Of a stretch of 64,000 bases of DNA, positions 43,883-53,118 are shown piece after piece. Position 1 is the stretch's first letter; the number at the start of each line of letters is the position of its first letter. The DNA is from Pseudaeromonas sp038247115. Lineage in GTDB: Bacteria > Pseudomonadota > Gammaproteobacteria > Enterobacterales > Aeromonadaceae. The notes beneath the pieces are model-generated. The model saw only the letters and a list, made by a program, of their open reading frames with translations, did not search any database and had not been told where the DNA came from. A program made the translations under genes and the position numbers. Where the stretch lies: NCBI GenBank assembly GCA_038247115.1, contig JBBRVG010000008.1, forward strand, positions 1-64,000, written 5' to 3'.

Positions 43883-44344
43883 ATGCTGTTGTTTCGCCTT
43901 CCACCACCGCTGATTTTCCTGCTCACAGCCGGAGCCATGAGTCTGGTGACCGATCTCTGGCCCGGGGCGGCGCTGCCATTACCGCTACACGCCAGTTGGG
44001 GGCTTGCAGCCAGTTGCGGACTCGTCAGCCTTATATTGAGCTTTTCCGCTACTTTGAGTTTTCATCGCGCCAAGACAACCGTGGATCCACGCCACCCTGA
44101 GCAGACTCGGATCTTGATCACCCACGGTGTGTATCGACTCAGCCGTAATCCCATGTATCTGGCGCTGCTGCTGTTACTGCTCGGCTGGGCCCTGATCCTG
44201 GCCAATGGCATTGCCCTCCTGGGTTTGCCCTTGTGTTTTTGGTATCTGGATCGCTTTCAGGTTCGCACGGAGGAGCAGCTACTGCAGCAACGATTTGCCA
44301 AGGAATTCCACGCCTATCAATGCCGGGTTCGCCGCTGGTTGTAG
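43883..44344 (+). CDS. Isoprenylcysteine methyltransferase-like membrane protein
   Basis: A small integral membrane methyltransferase-like protein of 153 residues with four hydrophobic segments. It has the ICMT/PEMT signature in the second half: ITHGVYRLSRNPMYLALLLLLLGW, then RTEEQLLQQRFAKEFHAYQCRVRRWL, where RNPMY and the E-E pair bind SAM and the polar substrate. ATG 43883 is used as it begins the first hydrophobic segment, though the ribosome site is weak and starts from 43814 remain possible. Substrate in bacteria unknown; lipid or small thiol methylation are guesses. Confidence 0.8.
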   Translation: MLLFRLPPPLIFLLTAGAMSLVTDLWPGAALPLPLHASWGLAASCGLVSLILSFSATLSFHRAKTTVDPRHPEQTRILITHGVYRLSRNPMYLALLLLLLGWALILANGIALLGLPLCFWYLDRFQVRTEEQLLQQRFAKEFHAYQCRVRRWL

Positions 44345-44508
44345 TATCAGGCACCGGCTGACACCAAGCCGCGTGGTTTGCCGACAAGACGGAGGATAGA
44401 TGCGGCTCTAGCCCGGATTAATCGGCAATAGAAACCGGCTGGCGGGTTGCGTCTATATCGCTTAACCCCTATGATCGCAGCCGTTTTCCCTCCTCCCGTT
44501 GAGTCATC

Positions 44509-45873
44509 ATGCTGAAGAATTCCTTGACCCTGCGCCAGGCCGAACTGGTCGTGGCGGTATTGAGCGACGTACTGGGTAACGGTGCCACGCTGGACCGTGC
44601 CTATGCGCGACAATTTGCCGAGGTGCGTCTGGCACCGAGTGAACAGGCGAATATTGCCTTTGTCACCGGCGATCTGATGCGCCGCCTGAACCTCTATACC
44701 CTGTTGGCAGGCGTCAGCATGGATGAAGCAGCAGTCGCAGGATGGAGCCTGATCTGTGTCTGGCACCAGTTCTACAATCTGCCGCTGCCGCCCTGCCCGG
44801 CGGCGAGTCTGTTTAACCTCAAGAGTTACGAGAGCCGCAAAGCCAATGCGCGCAATCTGCCCGCCCTGTGGGATGGCTGTCCAGAATGGCTAGATGCACT
44901 CGGTGAAGAGCAGTTGGGCGACAGTTGGGCTGCTGAACGTCGCGCTCTGACCCAACATCCCAAACGCTTCCTGCGCGTCAATACCTTGAAGTGTGATCAG
45001 AATGCCCTGACCCAACGTTTGCTCGATGAACGGGTCAATGTGCGACCTGTCTCCGGTATTGCCAACGCTCTGGAAGTGCTCAACGATGCAGCTCTGTTTC
45101 GTACCGACTCGTTTCAGGATGGCTGGTTCGAGCAACAGGATGCTGGCTCCCAGCAAATCGCCGAGTTTCTGGATGTGCAACCCGGCATGCGGGTTATTGA
45201 TGCCTGTGCCGGAGCGGGCGGCAAGACGCTGCACCTGGCAGCATTGATGCAGGGTAAGGGGCGACTGCTGGCGCTGGATGTCGAGCAGTGGAAGCTGGAA
45301 AACCTCAAACAACGGGCACGTCGTGCCGGTGCACACAATATTGAAACCCGACTCATCAGCTCCAGCAAGACCATCAAGCGACTCAAAGAGAGTGCCGACC
45401 GGCTGTTACTGGATGTCCCCTGCTCTGGCCTTGGTGTGCTCAAGCGCAATCCGGATGCCAAGTGGCGGGATGCAGCCCAACGCCTGCCCATCCTGATGGC
45501 CCTTCAGGCTGATATTCTCACCCGCTACAGCAAGATGGTGAAACCGGGCGGCGAGCTGGTCTATGCCACCTGCAGTATACTGCCGTGCGAAAACCAGGAT
45601 CAGGTTGCCAAATTCCTCGACGAGCAACAAGGCGCCTTTACCCTGGTGCGCGAGCGGGTGATCAGTCCGGCCCAGAGTGGTTTTGATGGTTTCTATATGG
45701 CACTGATCCGCCGTGAAGCCTTGCCCGCTGCGGCCGCCAGCGACCATACCAGCGCTGAAGTCGAAGCTGAAGCTGAAATCGAAACTATCGAAACCGAAGT
45801 GGAAACCAAAGTCGAAGTCGAAGTCGAAGTCGAAGTCGAAGCCAAAATAGAAGCCGAAGCCGACAGCAAATAA
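44509..45873 (+). CDS. RsmB/NOP-family RNA m5C methyltransferase with repetitive acidic tail
   Basis: A SAM-dependent cytosine-5 RNA methyltransferase, 454 residues. Residues 1-140 are a NusB-like helical region. The SAM site DACAGAGGKTLHLAALM is near 230, motif IV DVPCSGLGVLKRNPDAKW has Cys305, and the catalytic motif YATCSILPCEN has Cys355. It is not E. coli RsmB or RsmF itself but a related branch, so the target cytosine is unknown. From about residue 405 the protein turns into a low-complexity tail of Glu/Val/Ala (EVEVEVEVEV), encoded in part by five perfect GTCGAA repeats (45811-45840). The tail is not part of the enzyme fold. A terminator follows. Confidence 0.9.
   Translation: MLKNSLTLRQAELVVAVLSDVLGNGATLDRAYARQFAEVRLAPSEQANIAFVTGDLMRRLNLYTLLAGVSMDEAAVAGWSLICVWHQFYNLPLPPCPAASLFNLKSYESRKANARNLPALWDGCPEWLDALGEEQLGDSWAAERRALTQHPKRFLRVNTLKCDQNALTQRLLDERVNVRPVSGIANALEVLNDAALFRTDSFQDGWFEQQDAGSQQIAEFLDVQPGMRVIDACAGAGGKTLHLAALMQGKGRLLALDVEQWKLENLKQRARRAGAHNIETRLISSSKTIKRLKESADRLLLDVPCSGLGVLKRNPDAKWRDAAQRLPILMALQADILTRYSKMVKPGGELVYATCSILPCENQDQVAKFLDEQQGAFTLVRERVISPAQSGFDGFYMALIRREALPAAAASDHTSAEVEAEAEIETIETEVETKVEVEVEVEVEAKIEAEADSK
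45811..45840 (+). repeat. Hexamer repeat GTCGAA x5 inside the methyltransferase tail
   Basis: Five perfect head-to-tail copies of GTCGAA encode Val-Glu pairs. The period keeps the reading frame, so slippage would change tail length without truncation. Degenerate copies extend on both sides (45758-45870). Confidence 0.95.
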
Positions 45874-45890
45874 TACCGGTTACTCCGCAA

Positions 45891-45915
45891 ATAGGGCGCC
45901 CTCGCGGCGCCCTAT
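45891..45915. terminator. Bidirectional terminator
   Basis: ATAGGGCGCC-CTCGC-GGCGCCCTAT between convergent genes, 18 bases after the methyltransferase stop. Confidence 0.75.
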
Positions 45916-45932
45916 TGCTATCCAGTCTCCGG

Positions 45933-46310
45933 TTATCCTTCCGGTGGCAACTGCTGGCATGGCTCCGGCAATTGCAAGCTGATGGCCTCGACGGACTGCA
46001 ACTTCAGCACATCATCATAGCCCGCGGCCGAGCCGGTTCGCTGCTTGCCGCTCAGCTCTCCGACCAGCTCCACATAGATGGGTTGATAGGGCCTTATTGT
46101 GTGCTTGAGTGCATATTCCCGCAGCGATAACGCCAGATCACTATTGCCATCCAGCCAATACACCAGATTGCCCGGACAGGGCTGAAAACTGTTGACCTCG
46201 GCACCCGCGCGGTACAAGCCTTGCCAGACGGCAGCTGACGCGGGCAGGCAGATGAGCCACAAGCCGAGAAACCTCCATACGACTGGGGACACAGTACTTC
46301 CTCGCATCAT
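45933..46310 (-). CDS. Secreted protein resembling the NlpE C-terminal OB domain
   Basis: 125 residues with a signal peptide (WRFLGLWLICLPASA, cut before AVWQG) and no lipobox. The mature part, about 100 residues, has FQPCPGNLVYWLDGNSDL, REYALKHTIRPYQPIYVELVGELSG, and a second Cys in LPEPCQQLP near the end. This pattern resembles the OB-fold C-terminal domain of NlpE, here standing alone without the N-terminal CxxC domain. Two Met codons start the frame and either may be used. Upstream is a short AGGAT repeat. Role unknown; an envelope binding or stress function is a guess. Confidence 0.68.
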   Translation of the reverse strand: MMRGSTVSPVVWRFLGLWLICLPASAAVWQGLYRAGAEVNSFQPCPGNLVYWLDGNSDLALSLREYALKHTIRPYQPIYVELVGELSGKQRTGSAAGYDDVLKLQSVEAISLQLPEPCQQLPPEG

Positions 46311-46345
46311 CGATAATCACTATTCCGCTGGCACACCACCATTCA

Positions 46346-46368
46346 AGGATAGGATAGGATAGGATAGG
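46346..46368. repeat. Pentamer repeat AGGAT x4.6
   Basis: Four perfect AGGAT copies plus AGG lie about 36 bases upstream of the NlpE-like gene start, in a position where copy number could alter promoter spacing. Confidence 0.85.
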
Positions 46369-46441
46369 CCATGCCATCCGGCTCGGGCTAACACTCGCAG
46401 CACGCTTACTCCCGAGGTCCTGACGTTCACCCATAAAACAC

Positions 46442-46474
46442 AAAAAAACGCCCCCGCTTCTCAGCGGGGGCGTT
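46442..46474 (-). terminator. Terminator of deaD
   Basis: AACGCCCCCGC-TTCTCA-GCGGGGGCGTT, with a minus-strand T-run of seven directly after it. Confidence 0.93.
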
Positions 46475-46500
46475 CAGATCCAATCGTTCAGATAACGGGA

Positions 46501-48387
46501 TTAACGGTCGTTACGACCACCCTTATCAAACTTTGGCTTGTTGTCGAATTTGCGCGGTGCACCGCTACGCTTGGCATCACCAAACGGACGGTCACGACCA
46601 CCTTCAGGACGTGGGCGACGATCCGCGAAGGGCTTACCAGTACGCTCTGTGCGCTCCGGTGTTTGGCCGGTGAAATGACTGATATCCAGCGGACGGCCAC
46701 AAACGCGAGCACGCTTGAGAATATCCATGGTCTCGGTCGGCATGCCTTCTGGCAGGTCAACGGTGGTGAAGGTTTCGAAAATCTCGATATGGCCGATGAA
46801 GGCGCTGCCAATGTCAGCTTCGTTGGCGATAGCGCCGACGATCTGGCCTGGCTTGACACCGTGCTCGTAACCTACTTCAACGCGGTAACGTTGGGTTGCC
46901 ACATCCGGATGATCCTTGAGTGGACGCGGGCCAGCAGACGGAGTCTTGCTGCGTTCACGACGCGGGCGCTCTTCACTGCTGAAACGGTCACTGCGATCAT
47001 TCCGATCAAAACGTTCGTTGCGATCATTGCGCTCCGGAGCCCGTTGAGACGGCTCTGGTTGGTTCTCATCCATGAACAAGGGTTCATCACCCTTGACCAT
47101 CTTGGCCAGCGCGGCACACAGGTCCAAAGGCTCGACGCTATCGTCCTGCAGGAATTCGTTCACCACTTCCTGGTACTGTTCCAGATCATCTGACAGCAAG
47201 GTGTCACGGATCTGTTGCTTGAAAGCTTCCATGCGGTGCTTGTTGATGTCCTGGGCAGATGGCATATGCATCGGCTCGATCGGTTGACGCGTGGTGTGCT
47301 CAATGGAGCGCAGCATCCGGCGTTCGCGCGGTGCAACGAACAGGATGGCATCACCGGTACGACCAGCACGGCCCGTACGACCAATCCGGTGCACATAGGA
47401 CTCGGTGTCGTGAGGAATATCGTAGTTCACCACGTGAGTGATGCGGTCTACGTCCAGGCCTCGGGCGGCGACATCGGTAGCGACCAGAATGTCGATTTGG
47501 CCATTCTTGAGTTTTTCAACGGTACGCTCACGCAATTTCTGCGGGATATCACCGTGCAGGGCTTCACAGGCATGGCCACGAGCAGCCAGCTTGCTGGTCA
47601 ACTCTTCGGCCGCAGTCTTGGTCCGCACGAAAGCCAGCAAGGCATCATAGGGCTCGACTTCCAGCAGACGGGTCATGGCATCAAGCTTGTGCAGACCGGA
47701 AACCAGCCAGTAGCGCTGACGCACTGTGGAGGCGGTGCTGGTCTTGGAGGCGATTTTCACCTCGGCCGGCTCTTGCAGATGGCGATGCGCCACACGACGG
47801 ATCACATCCGGCATGGTGGCAGAGAACAGGGCGATCTGACGATCGACCGGGCATTGTTCAATCACCCATTCCACATCGTCGATGAAACCCATGCGCAACA
47901 TTTCGTCCGCTTCATCCAGAACCAGAGCGCGCAGGGCTGACAAGTCCAGCTTGCCTTTACGCATCAGATCCATGACCCGACCCGGAGTACCGACTACGAC
48001 TTGAGCACCGCGCTTAAGGGCACGGATCTGGGTCTCGTAGGAGGAACCACCATAGATAGGCAGCACATGGAAGTCCGGCAGATACTTGGCGTAGCTCTGA
48101 CAGGCTTCAGCAACCTGGATCGCCAGTTCACGGGTCGGAGCCAGGATCAGGATCTGGGTCGCGGTATCGCGGGGATTGAGGCGAGACAACAGCGGCAGAG
48201 CAAAGGCAGCGGTCTTACCGGTACCAGTTTGCGCCTGACCTAGAATGTCACGGCCTTCCAGCAGAGGCGGGATCGCCGCAGCCTGGATTGGAGATGGGGT
48301 TTCATAGCCAACATCGAGGACGGCTTTGAGGATCGGGTCAGCGAGACCAAGCTCGCTAAAGCTCGGCAAATTTTCTATTTCAGACAT
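46501..48387 (-). CDS. deaD: DEAD-box RNA helicase DeaD/CsdA
   Basis: An ATP-dependent RNA helicase for ribosome assembly and mRNA decay in the cold. 628 residues (E. coli 629). Walker A AQTGTGKTAAF is at 52-62, DEAD lies in LVLDEADEMLRMGF near 157, SAT follows, and HRIGRTGRAGRTGD is motif VI. The DbpA-type RNA-binding domain follows near 480-560 (RYRVEVGYEHGVKPGQIVGAIANEADI), and then a basic, Gly/Arg/Lys-rich tail. The minus-strand leader up to menI is about 140 bases, long enough for the cold-responsive 5' UTR seen in this family, but no motif was identified in it. Confidence 0.96.
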   Translation of the reverse strand: MSEIENLPSFSELGLADPILKAVLDVGYETPSPIQAAAIPPLLEGRDILGQAQTGTGKTAAFALPLLSRLNPRDTATQILILAPTRELAIQVAEACQSYAKYLPDFHVLPIYGGSSYETQIRALKRGAQVVVGTPGRVMDLMRKGKLDLSALRALVLDEADEMLRMGFIDDVEWVIEQCPVDRQIALFSATMPDVIRRVAHRHLQEPAEVKIASKTSTASTVRQRYWLVSGLHKLDAMTRLLEVEPYDALLAFVRTKTAAEELTSKLAARGHACEALHGDIPQKLRERTVEKLKNGQIDILVATDVAARGLDVDRITHVVNYDIPHDTESYVHRIGRTGRAGRTGDAILFVAPRERRMLRSIEHTTRQPIEPMHMPSAQDINKHRMEAFKQQIRDTLLSDDLEQYQEVVNEFLQDDSVEPLDLCAALAKMVKGDEPLFMDENQPEPSQRAPERNDRNERFDRNDRSDRFSSEERPRRERSKTPSAGPRPLKDHPDVATQRYRVEVGYEHGVKPGQIVGAIANEADIGSAFIGHIEIFETFTTVDLPEGMPTETMDILKRARVCGRPLDISHFTGQTPERTERTGKPFADRRPRPEGGRDRPFGDAKRSGAPRKFDNKPKFDKGGRNDR

Positions 48388-48531
48388 AAGTTCTTCCGGT
48401 TAAGAGGAATGAAAACGGGCTCCTAGCGGCAAATCTCTCATGTCGCTGCTGGCCCGGTATCGCAAGGGGGGCAGATTATATACATAGCTTAGACTTATTG
48501 TCTCTAGAAATGTGACAATTATCGCATTCAA

Positions 48532-48954
48532 TTACTTATTCTTCAGAACGGCCAGGGTAATCCGGCTGGTACAGATAAGGCGTTGCCGTTCATCCTGGAT
48601 CTCAATTTGCCACAACTGAGTCGTAGCCCCCAGGTGCAAAGCCCGGGTCGTCCCCGTCACATATCCATCCCGCTTCGCACGTACATGATTGGCGTTGATT
48701 TCCAACCCCACGCAGTAGTAATCACGGCTGACACACAGATTACCGGCCACCGAACCCAGCGTTTCCGCCAGCACTACAGAGGCGCCACCGTGCAGCATTC
48801 CCAGTGGTTGATGTGTCTGCGGACCAACGGACATGGTGGCCTGCAAGTAGTCCTCGCCCACAGCGCTGTAGCAGATCCCCAGATGGGCCACTAGTGTGTT
48901 GCTGGACCCCTGATTCAGGCTCTGCAGAGTAAAATCCCGTTTCCAGATGCTCAT
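48532..48954 (-). CDS. menI: Hotdog thioesterase, 1,4-dihydroxy-2-naphthoyl-CoA hydrolase
   Basis: MenI (YdiI) hydrolyses DHNA-CoA in menaquinone synthesis. 140 residues from ATG 48954, which matches the E. coli start (SIWKRDFTL); the frame to 48972 is also open. Hallmarks are QPLGMLHGGASVVLAETLGSVAGNLC with the catalytic Glu and GLEINANHVRAKRDG near residue 85. The ydiJ gene lies directly upstream on the same strand, the same pairing as E. coli ydiI-ydiJ. Confidence 0.92.
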   Translation of the reverse strand: MSIWKRDFTLQSLNQGSSNTLVAHLGICYSAVGEDYLQATMSVGPQTHQPLGMLHGGASVVLAETLGSVAGNLCVSRDYYCVGLEINANHVRAKRDGYVTGTTRALHLGATTQLWQIEIQDERQRLICTSRITLAVLKNK

Positions 48955-49037
48955 GTTGCCGATTGCTCCCATGAAAAAGGCGCACCTGACGGTGCGCCTG
49001 CTAGTCTACCTGGCTTGCCGGTTGACGTCCCGTCGCG

Positions 49038-52000
49038 TTACAGCAGGCTCAACAACGCCTGCACCGGATGTAACAGCTTCTCGCCTTCCATCCGTTTGAC
49101 CTGGCTACGACAGGAATAACCGGTGGCCAGACACTGGCTCTTCGGCAAGTTAGCCATGGCCGGCCCCCAACTCATCTGGTAGATATCTTTAGAATCCTGC
49201 AGATGCTTGACATCATGGCCGTAGGTGCCCGCCATGCCGCAACAGCCGACGGCGATGGATTTGAGCTCGGCGCCAAAATGGCTGAACAACTTACCCCAGT
49301 CACCATGTGTCGAGGGTTTGACCGTCTTCTCGGTACAGTGTGCAAACAGGTAAAACTGTGGGTTAGTCTCGCGGGGCTGGACAGTCACCTGTGTCAATAC
49401 CGACAGCAGCCACTCCTGGGGCAGTTGCACGTTGAAGTCACCCCGAGCATCCCCCAGCGCCTTGGTGTATTCATCCCGATAACAGAGCACCATGGCCGGA
49501 TCCGGCCCGACCATGGGGACACCCAGGTGGTGCAGACGGTTAAAAAACTGGGCCGCGTTCGCCGCCGTGCGGGCAAAACTGCGCATAAAGCCCTTGATAT
49601 GCTGTGGCTTGCCATTGGGTTTGAACGGCAATAACAAGGGACGGAAGCCAAGCTTCTCCATCAGCAGGACTAGGTCACGCACCACGGGGGCATCGTAATA
49701 GGAGGTGAAAGGATCCTGCACCACCAGTACCACCTTCTGCCGCTGCTCGGCAGAGAGCGCCTCGAGTTGTTCCAGATTGAACAAAGAGGCCCCATGCCCA
49801 GCCAGTTCCTGCTTGAGGGTCGGCTCACTCAGAATAGGCACATCCACCATACCGATGGTTTTCTCGGTGGCTTTCTGTACCCAGTTTTGCTTCAGGAAGT
49901 AATTGACGACGCCAGGGGCCTTGGCCATCAAGGGCGCATAGGATTCCACCGTCGCCACGAAGTAGTCCTTGGCAGGACGCAGGTAGCGTTGATGGTAGAT
50001 CTCCATAAACCGGGAACGGAACGCCGGAACATCGACCTTGATCGGACACTGGCTGGCACAGGCTTTACACGCCAGACAGCCCTGCATGGCGTCCATCACC
50101 TCGTGGGAGAAGTCATACTCGCCCCGCGCCTTGCTCAGGGTATTGCGGACCCGACCCACTAGTTCACGCCAGCGCACACCGCCATGATGGATCTCCACCT
50201 CTTCAGCCAGGGGATCATAGCCCTGAGCCTCCAGCTGGCGCAGCCATTCCCGCATCAGGGTCGCACGTCCTTTCGGGGAGTGACGACGATCCCCTGTCAG
50301 CTTGAAGGAGGGGCACATGGGTGAGCTGTGTTCGAAGGTGAAGCACAGGCCATTGCCATTGCAGGATAAAGCATCGGTAAAACTGTCGCGCACGGCCACC
50401 GGGATCTGCCGATCAAAAGCGCCGCGCTTGGTGGCGTCCACGGAGACCAACGGCGTATCGACGCCCATAGGGGTACAGATTTTGCCCGGATTCATCCGAT
50501 TAAGAGGGTCAAATGCCGCCTTGATCTTGCGCAACTCATCAAACAGGGTCCCGAAATAGGCAGGGCCATACTCGGAGCGGAAGCCGCGTCCATGCTCCCC
50601 CCACATCAGGCCACCATATTTGGCGGTCAGCGCCACAACCTGATCGGAAATTTGGCGCAGTACCACTTCCTGCTCCGGATCGCACAGATCCAGAGCTGGA
50701 CGCACATGCAATACGCCACAATCGACATGGCCAAACATGCCATAGGAGAGCTGGTTGGCATCCAGCAGAGCACGGAACTCCATGATGAAATCAGCCAGCT
50801 TCTCCGGCGGTACCGCGGTATCTTCGGTGAAGGGCACTGGCTTCTTGCGCCCCTTGGCGTTACCGAGCAGACCCACAGCCTTCTTGCGCATGGCATAGAT
50901 GGTTTCGATGCTCGCCAGCTCATCACAGACCTGATAGCCGATCACCCCGCCCTCGCCAGCAGCCAACAGGGCATCCAGACGAGTGGTCAGCGCCTGCACC
51001 TTGCGACTCTGTTCACTGGCTTCATCACCGGCAAATTCGATGATATTGATCCCCAGCATGGTCTTGCCAGGGACATCCTCGATCAGCGATTTGACCGAAT
51101 GCCAGATGATGTCGCCACGGGCCAGATCCAATACCCGCGAATCGACGGTCTCTACCGACAAGGCCTCGGCTGCCACCATCACAGGGGCATTGCGCAAAGC
51201 GGATTCGAAACTGTCGTATTTGACGTTGACCAGGGTGCGGAAGGTCGGGATCGGCGTCAAATCGAGCTTGGCTTCGGTAATAAAGGCTAACGTCCCTTCC
51301 GAGCCGCACAGCAGACGGCTTAAATCCACGCCATCACAGACGGGATCATAGACATGCTTGAGGTCATAACCGGTCAGGAAGCGGTTGAGTTTGGGGAAGG
51401 TCGCTTCCACTTCCGCGCGTTTATCTCGCGCCGAGGCCAACACCTGGCGGTAGATAGCCCCTTCCCGACCGGTATCCGCCAGCTTGGCAGCGAGCGCCTC
51501 GCCTTGTACCGGATGCGCCTGCAGCACGGAGCCGTCATCCAGAACCGCCGTCACTGCCAGCACATGAGCCGAGGTCTTGCCATACACCAAAGAGCCCTGA
51601 CCCGAGGCATCGGTATTGATCATGCCGCCAATGGTCGCCCGGTTGCTGGTCGAGAGCTCAGGCGAGAAAAACAGGCCATGGGGTTTGAGAAATTCATTGA
51701 GCTTATCTTTGACTAGCCCCGCTTGCACCCGCACCCAGCGTTGTTCGAGATTGAACTCCAGAATGCCATGCATATGGCGAGAGAGATCCACGATGAGCCC
51801 ATCGTTTAAAGACTGGCCATTGGTCCCGGTACCGCCGCCACGGGCCGAAAAACTGATGCCACTATATTGCGGCGCTCGCGCCAGCGTGGTCAGCAACACC
51901 ACATCGGCGGTACTGCGAGGAAACAACACCGCTTGTGGTAACCACTGATAGACGCTGTTGTCCGTGGCGACAGCCAGACGGCTGGAGTAAGAGCTTTCGA

Positions 52001-52091
52001 CATCACCGGCAAAACCGGCGTCAATCAGCGCCTCAATAAAGGTGTGATAAACGGGGGTAATTCCATCCTGGATATTGAGTCTCGGGATCAT
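49038..52091 (-). CDS. ydiJ: FAD/4Fe-4S D-2-hydroxyacid dehydrogenase (YdiJ)
   Basis: A large oxidoreductase of 1017 residues (E. coli 1018). The N-terminal half is a VAO/PCMH-type FAD domain (VLFPRSTADVVLLTTLAR, SARGGGTGTNGQSLNDGLIVDLSRH) and an FAD-linked C-domain (CDELASIETIYAMRKKAVGLLG). From about residue 540 come ferredoxin and CCG domains: CLACKACASQCPIKVDVP, a probable 4Fe-4S cluster, and GCCGMAGTYGHD near the end. Family members oxidise D-2-hydroxyacids such as D-lactate or D-2-hydroxyglutarate to the keto acid, passing electrons to the respiratory chain. Start 52091 begins the E. coli-like MIPRLNI; the open frame to 52169 is rejected. It could recycle the D-lactate made by LdhA, but that is inference. 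Confidence 0.92.
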   Translation of the reverse strand: MIPRLNIQDGITPVYHTFIEALIDAGFAGDVESSYSSRLAVATDNSVYQWLPQAVLFPRSTADVVLLTTLARAPQYSGISFSARGGGTGTNGQSLNDGLIVDLSRHMHGILEFNLEQRWVRVQAGLVKDKLNEFLKPHGLFFSPELSTSNRATIGGMINTDASGQGSLVYGKTSAHVLAVTAVLDDGSVLQAHPVQGEALAAKLADTGREGAIYRQVLASARDKRAEVEATFPKLNRFLTGYDLKHVYDPVCDGVDLSRLLCGSEGTLAFITEAKLDLTPIPTFRTLVNVKYDSFESALRNAPVMVAAEALSVETVDSRVLDLARGDIIWHSVKSLIEDVPGKTMLGINIIEFAGDEASEQSRKVQALTTRLDALLAAGEGGVIGYQVCDELASIETIYAMRKKAVGLLGNAKGRKKPVPFTEDTAVPPEKLADFIMEFRALLDANQLSYGMFGHVDCGVLHVRPALDLCDPEQEVVLRQISDQVVALTAKYGGLMWGEHGRGFRSEYGPAYFGTLFDELRKIKAAFDPLNRMNPGKICTPMGVDTPLVSVDATKRGAFDRQIPVAVRDSFTDALSCNGNGLCFTFEHSSPMCPSFKLTGDRRHSPKGRATLMREWLRQLEAQGYDPLAEEVEIHHGGVRWRELVGRVRNTLSKARGEYDFSHEVMDAMQGCLACKACASQCPIKVDVPAFRSRFMEIYHQRYLRPAKDYFVATVESYAPLMAKAPGVVNYFLKQNWVQKATEKTIGMVDVPILSEPTLKQELAGHGASLFNLEQLEALSAEQRQKVVLVVQDPFTSYYDAPVVRDLVLLMEKLGFRPLLLPFKPNGKPQHIKGFMRSFARTAANAAQFFNRLHHLGVPMVGPDPAMVLCYRDEYTKALGDARGDFNVQLPQEWLLSVLTQVTVQPRETNPQFYLFAHCTEKTVKPSTHGDWGKLFSHFGAELKSIAVGCCGMAGTYGHDVKHLQDSKDIYQMSWGPAMANLPKSQCLATGYSCRSQVKRMEGEKLLHPVQALLSLL

Positions 52092-52332
52092 GGCTGCCTG
52101 ACTTCCCTGGTTGCCACCGCCACCGCGGCGAGGTTCACGAAAAAAAAGGGCTATATGTATAGCAGCCACACTCGATGAACCAAAGCAAAATTATTGCTTT
52201 TTTGCCCATGGAAAAACGATTGCGCTGTGCAGAACTAGCCCGCGACTTGTCACTGGCCGAACCTTAAAACCACAGGAGCAAAATGGTCCAAGCCAGCGCC
52301 GAGGATTGCGATAGCCCCCAGGCTCCCGGCGC

Positions 52333-52869
52333 TTATTCCAGCGCCGGAGCGGAGAGAGTCTCATCGGCAGTATGAGGACGAACCCGCGATAACGAGAGTT
52401 GCCAATAACCGATATCGATCCACTTATCGCGTTTGAATCCAACCTCTTTGAAATGCGCCACCTTGCTGAAGCCCATCTTTTCATGCAGATGAATACTGGC
52501 GGCATTCGGCAGGCTGATACAAGCTACGGCGGTGTGATAGCCGCCTTCACGTAGCCTGGGTAACAATTCCCGATAAAGCTCGGTGCCGAGATTTCGTCCA
52601 CGAGCGCTGGGAGCCAGATACACAGAGGTTTCGACGCTGTAACGATAGGCGGCCCGACTCTTCCAGGCACTGGCATAGGCGTAGCCCAACAGCTGCTCGC
52701 CTTCACAAAACACCACCCAGGGAAACTGGTCACTGATACTGGCAATGCGTGCGGCCATCTCCTGGGGTGTCACCGCCACCTCCTCAAACGAGATATCGCT
52801 CTGTTCGACATAATGGTTGTAGATGGCGCTGATGGCGGCGGCATCCTCTGGGGTGACGTTCCTGATCAT
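52333..52869 (-). CDS. GNAT acetyltransferase, phosphinothricin/MnaT-like
   Basis: 178 residues. It opens IRNVTPEDAAAISAIYNHYVEQSDISFEE, the pattern of the Pat/YncA (MnaT) group that acetylates phosphinothricin, methionine sulfoximine and similar compounds. VSVYxxPxARGRxxGTxL appears as TSVYLAPSARGRNLGTELY (acetyl-CoA loop), and NAASIHLHEKMGFSKVAHFKEVGFK is also typical. It has an extra ~20-residue tail. Real substrate unknown. It diverges from scrK, with about 250 bases between. Confidence 0.88.
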   Translation of the reverse strand: MIRNVTPEDAAAISAIYNHYVEQSDISFEEVAVTPQEMAARIASISDQFPWVVFCEGEQLLGYAYASAWKSRAAYRYSVETSVYLAPSARGRNLGTELYRELLPRLREGGYHTAVACISLPNAASIHLHEKMGFSKVAHFKEVGFKRDKWIDIGYWQLSLSRVRPHTADETLSAPALE

Positions 52870-53070
52870 GGAGCTCTCCGGTTAACGGGTCTGATCCCAG
52901 ATTAACTCAAAGCCGTAGCGGCTGCATCCGCTCCCCCAATGTCTGTCATCACCCTGTGGAACCATGGGCTTTGGCTGCATCCAGACCAGCGCAGGGAGAG
53001 ATGTAGATCGGCAGCCGAAATGCCAGCCAGTTCACAAAGCCGAGGCTGGAAGATCAGAGGATTTGCAAAC

Positions 53071-53084
53071 CTAAATCGGTTTAG
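53071..53084 (+). promoter_or_regulatory. ScrR operator before scrK
   Basis: CTAAATCGGTTTAG is an almost perfect 14-bp LacI-family dyad, matching the scrY operators, 34 bases before the scrK start. Confidence 0.78.
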
Positions 53085-53118
53085 CTAATTTATATCCAGT
53101 TCAGTGATGAGGTGAGTT

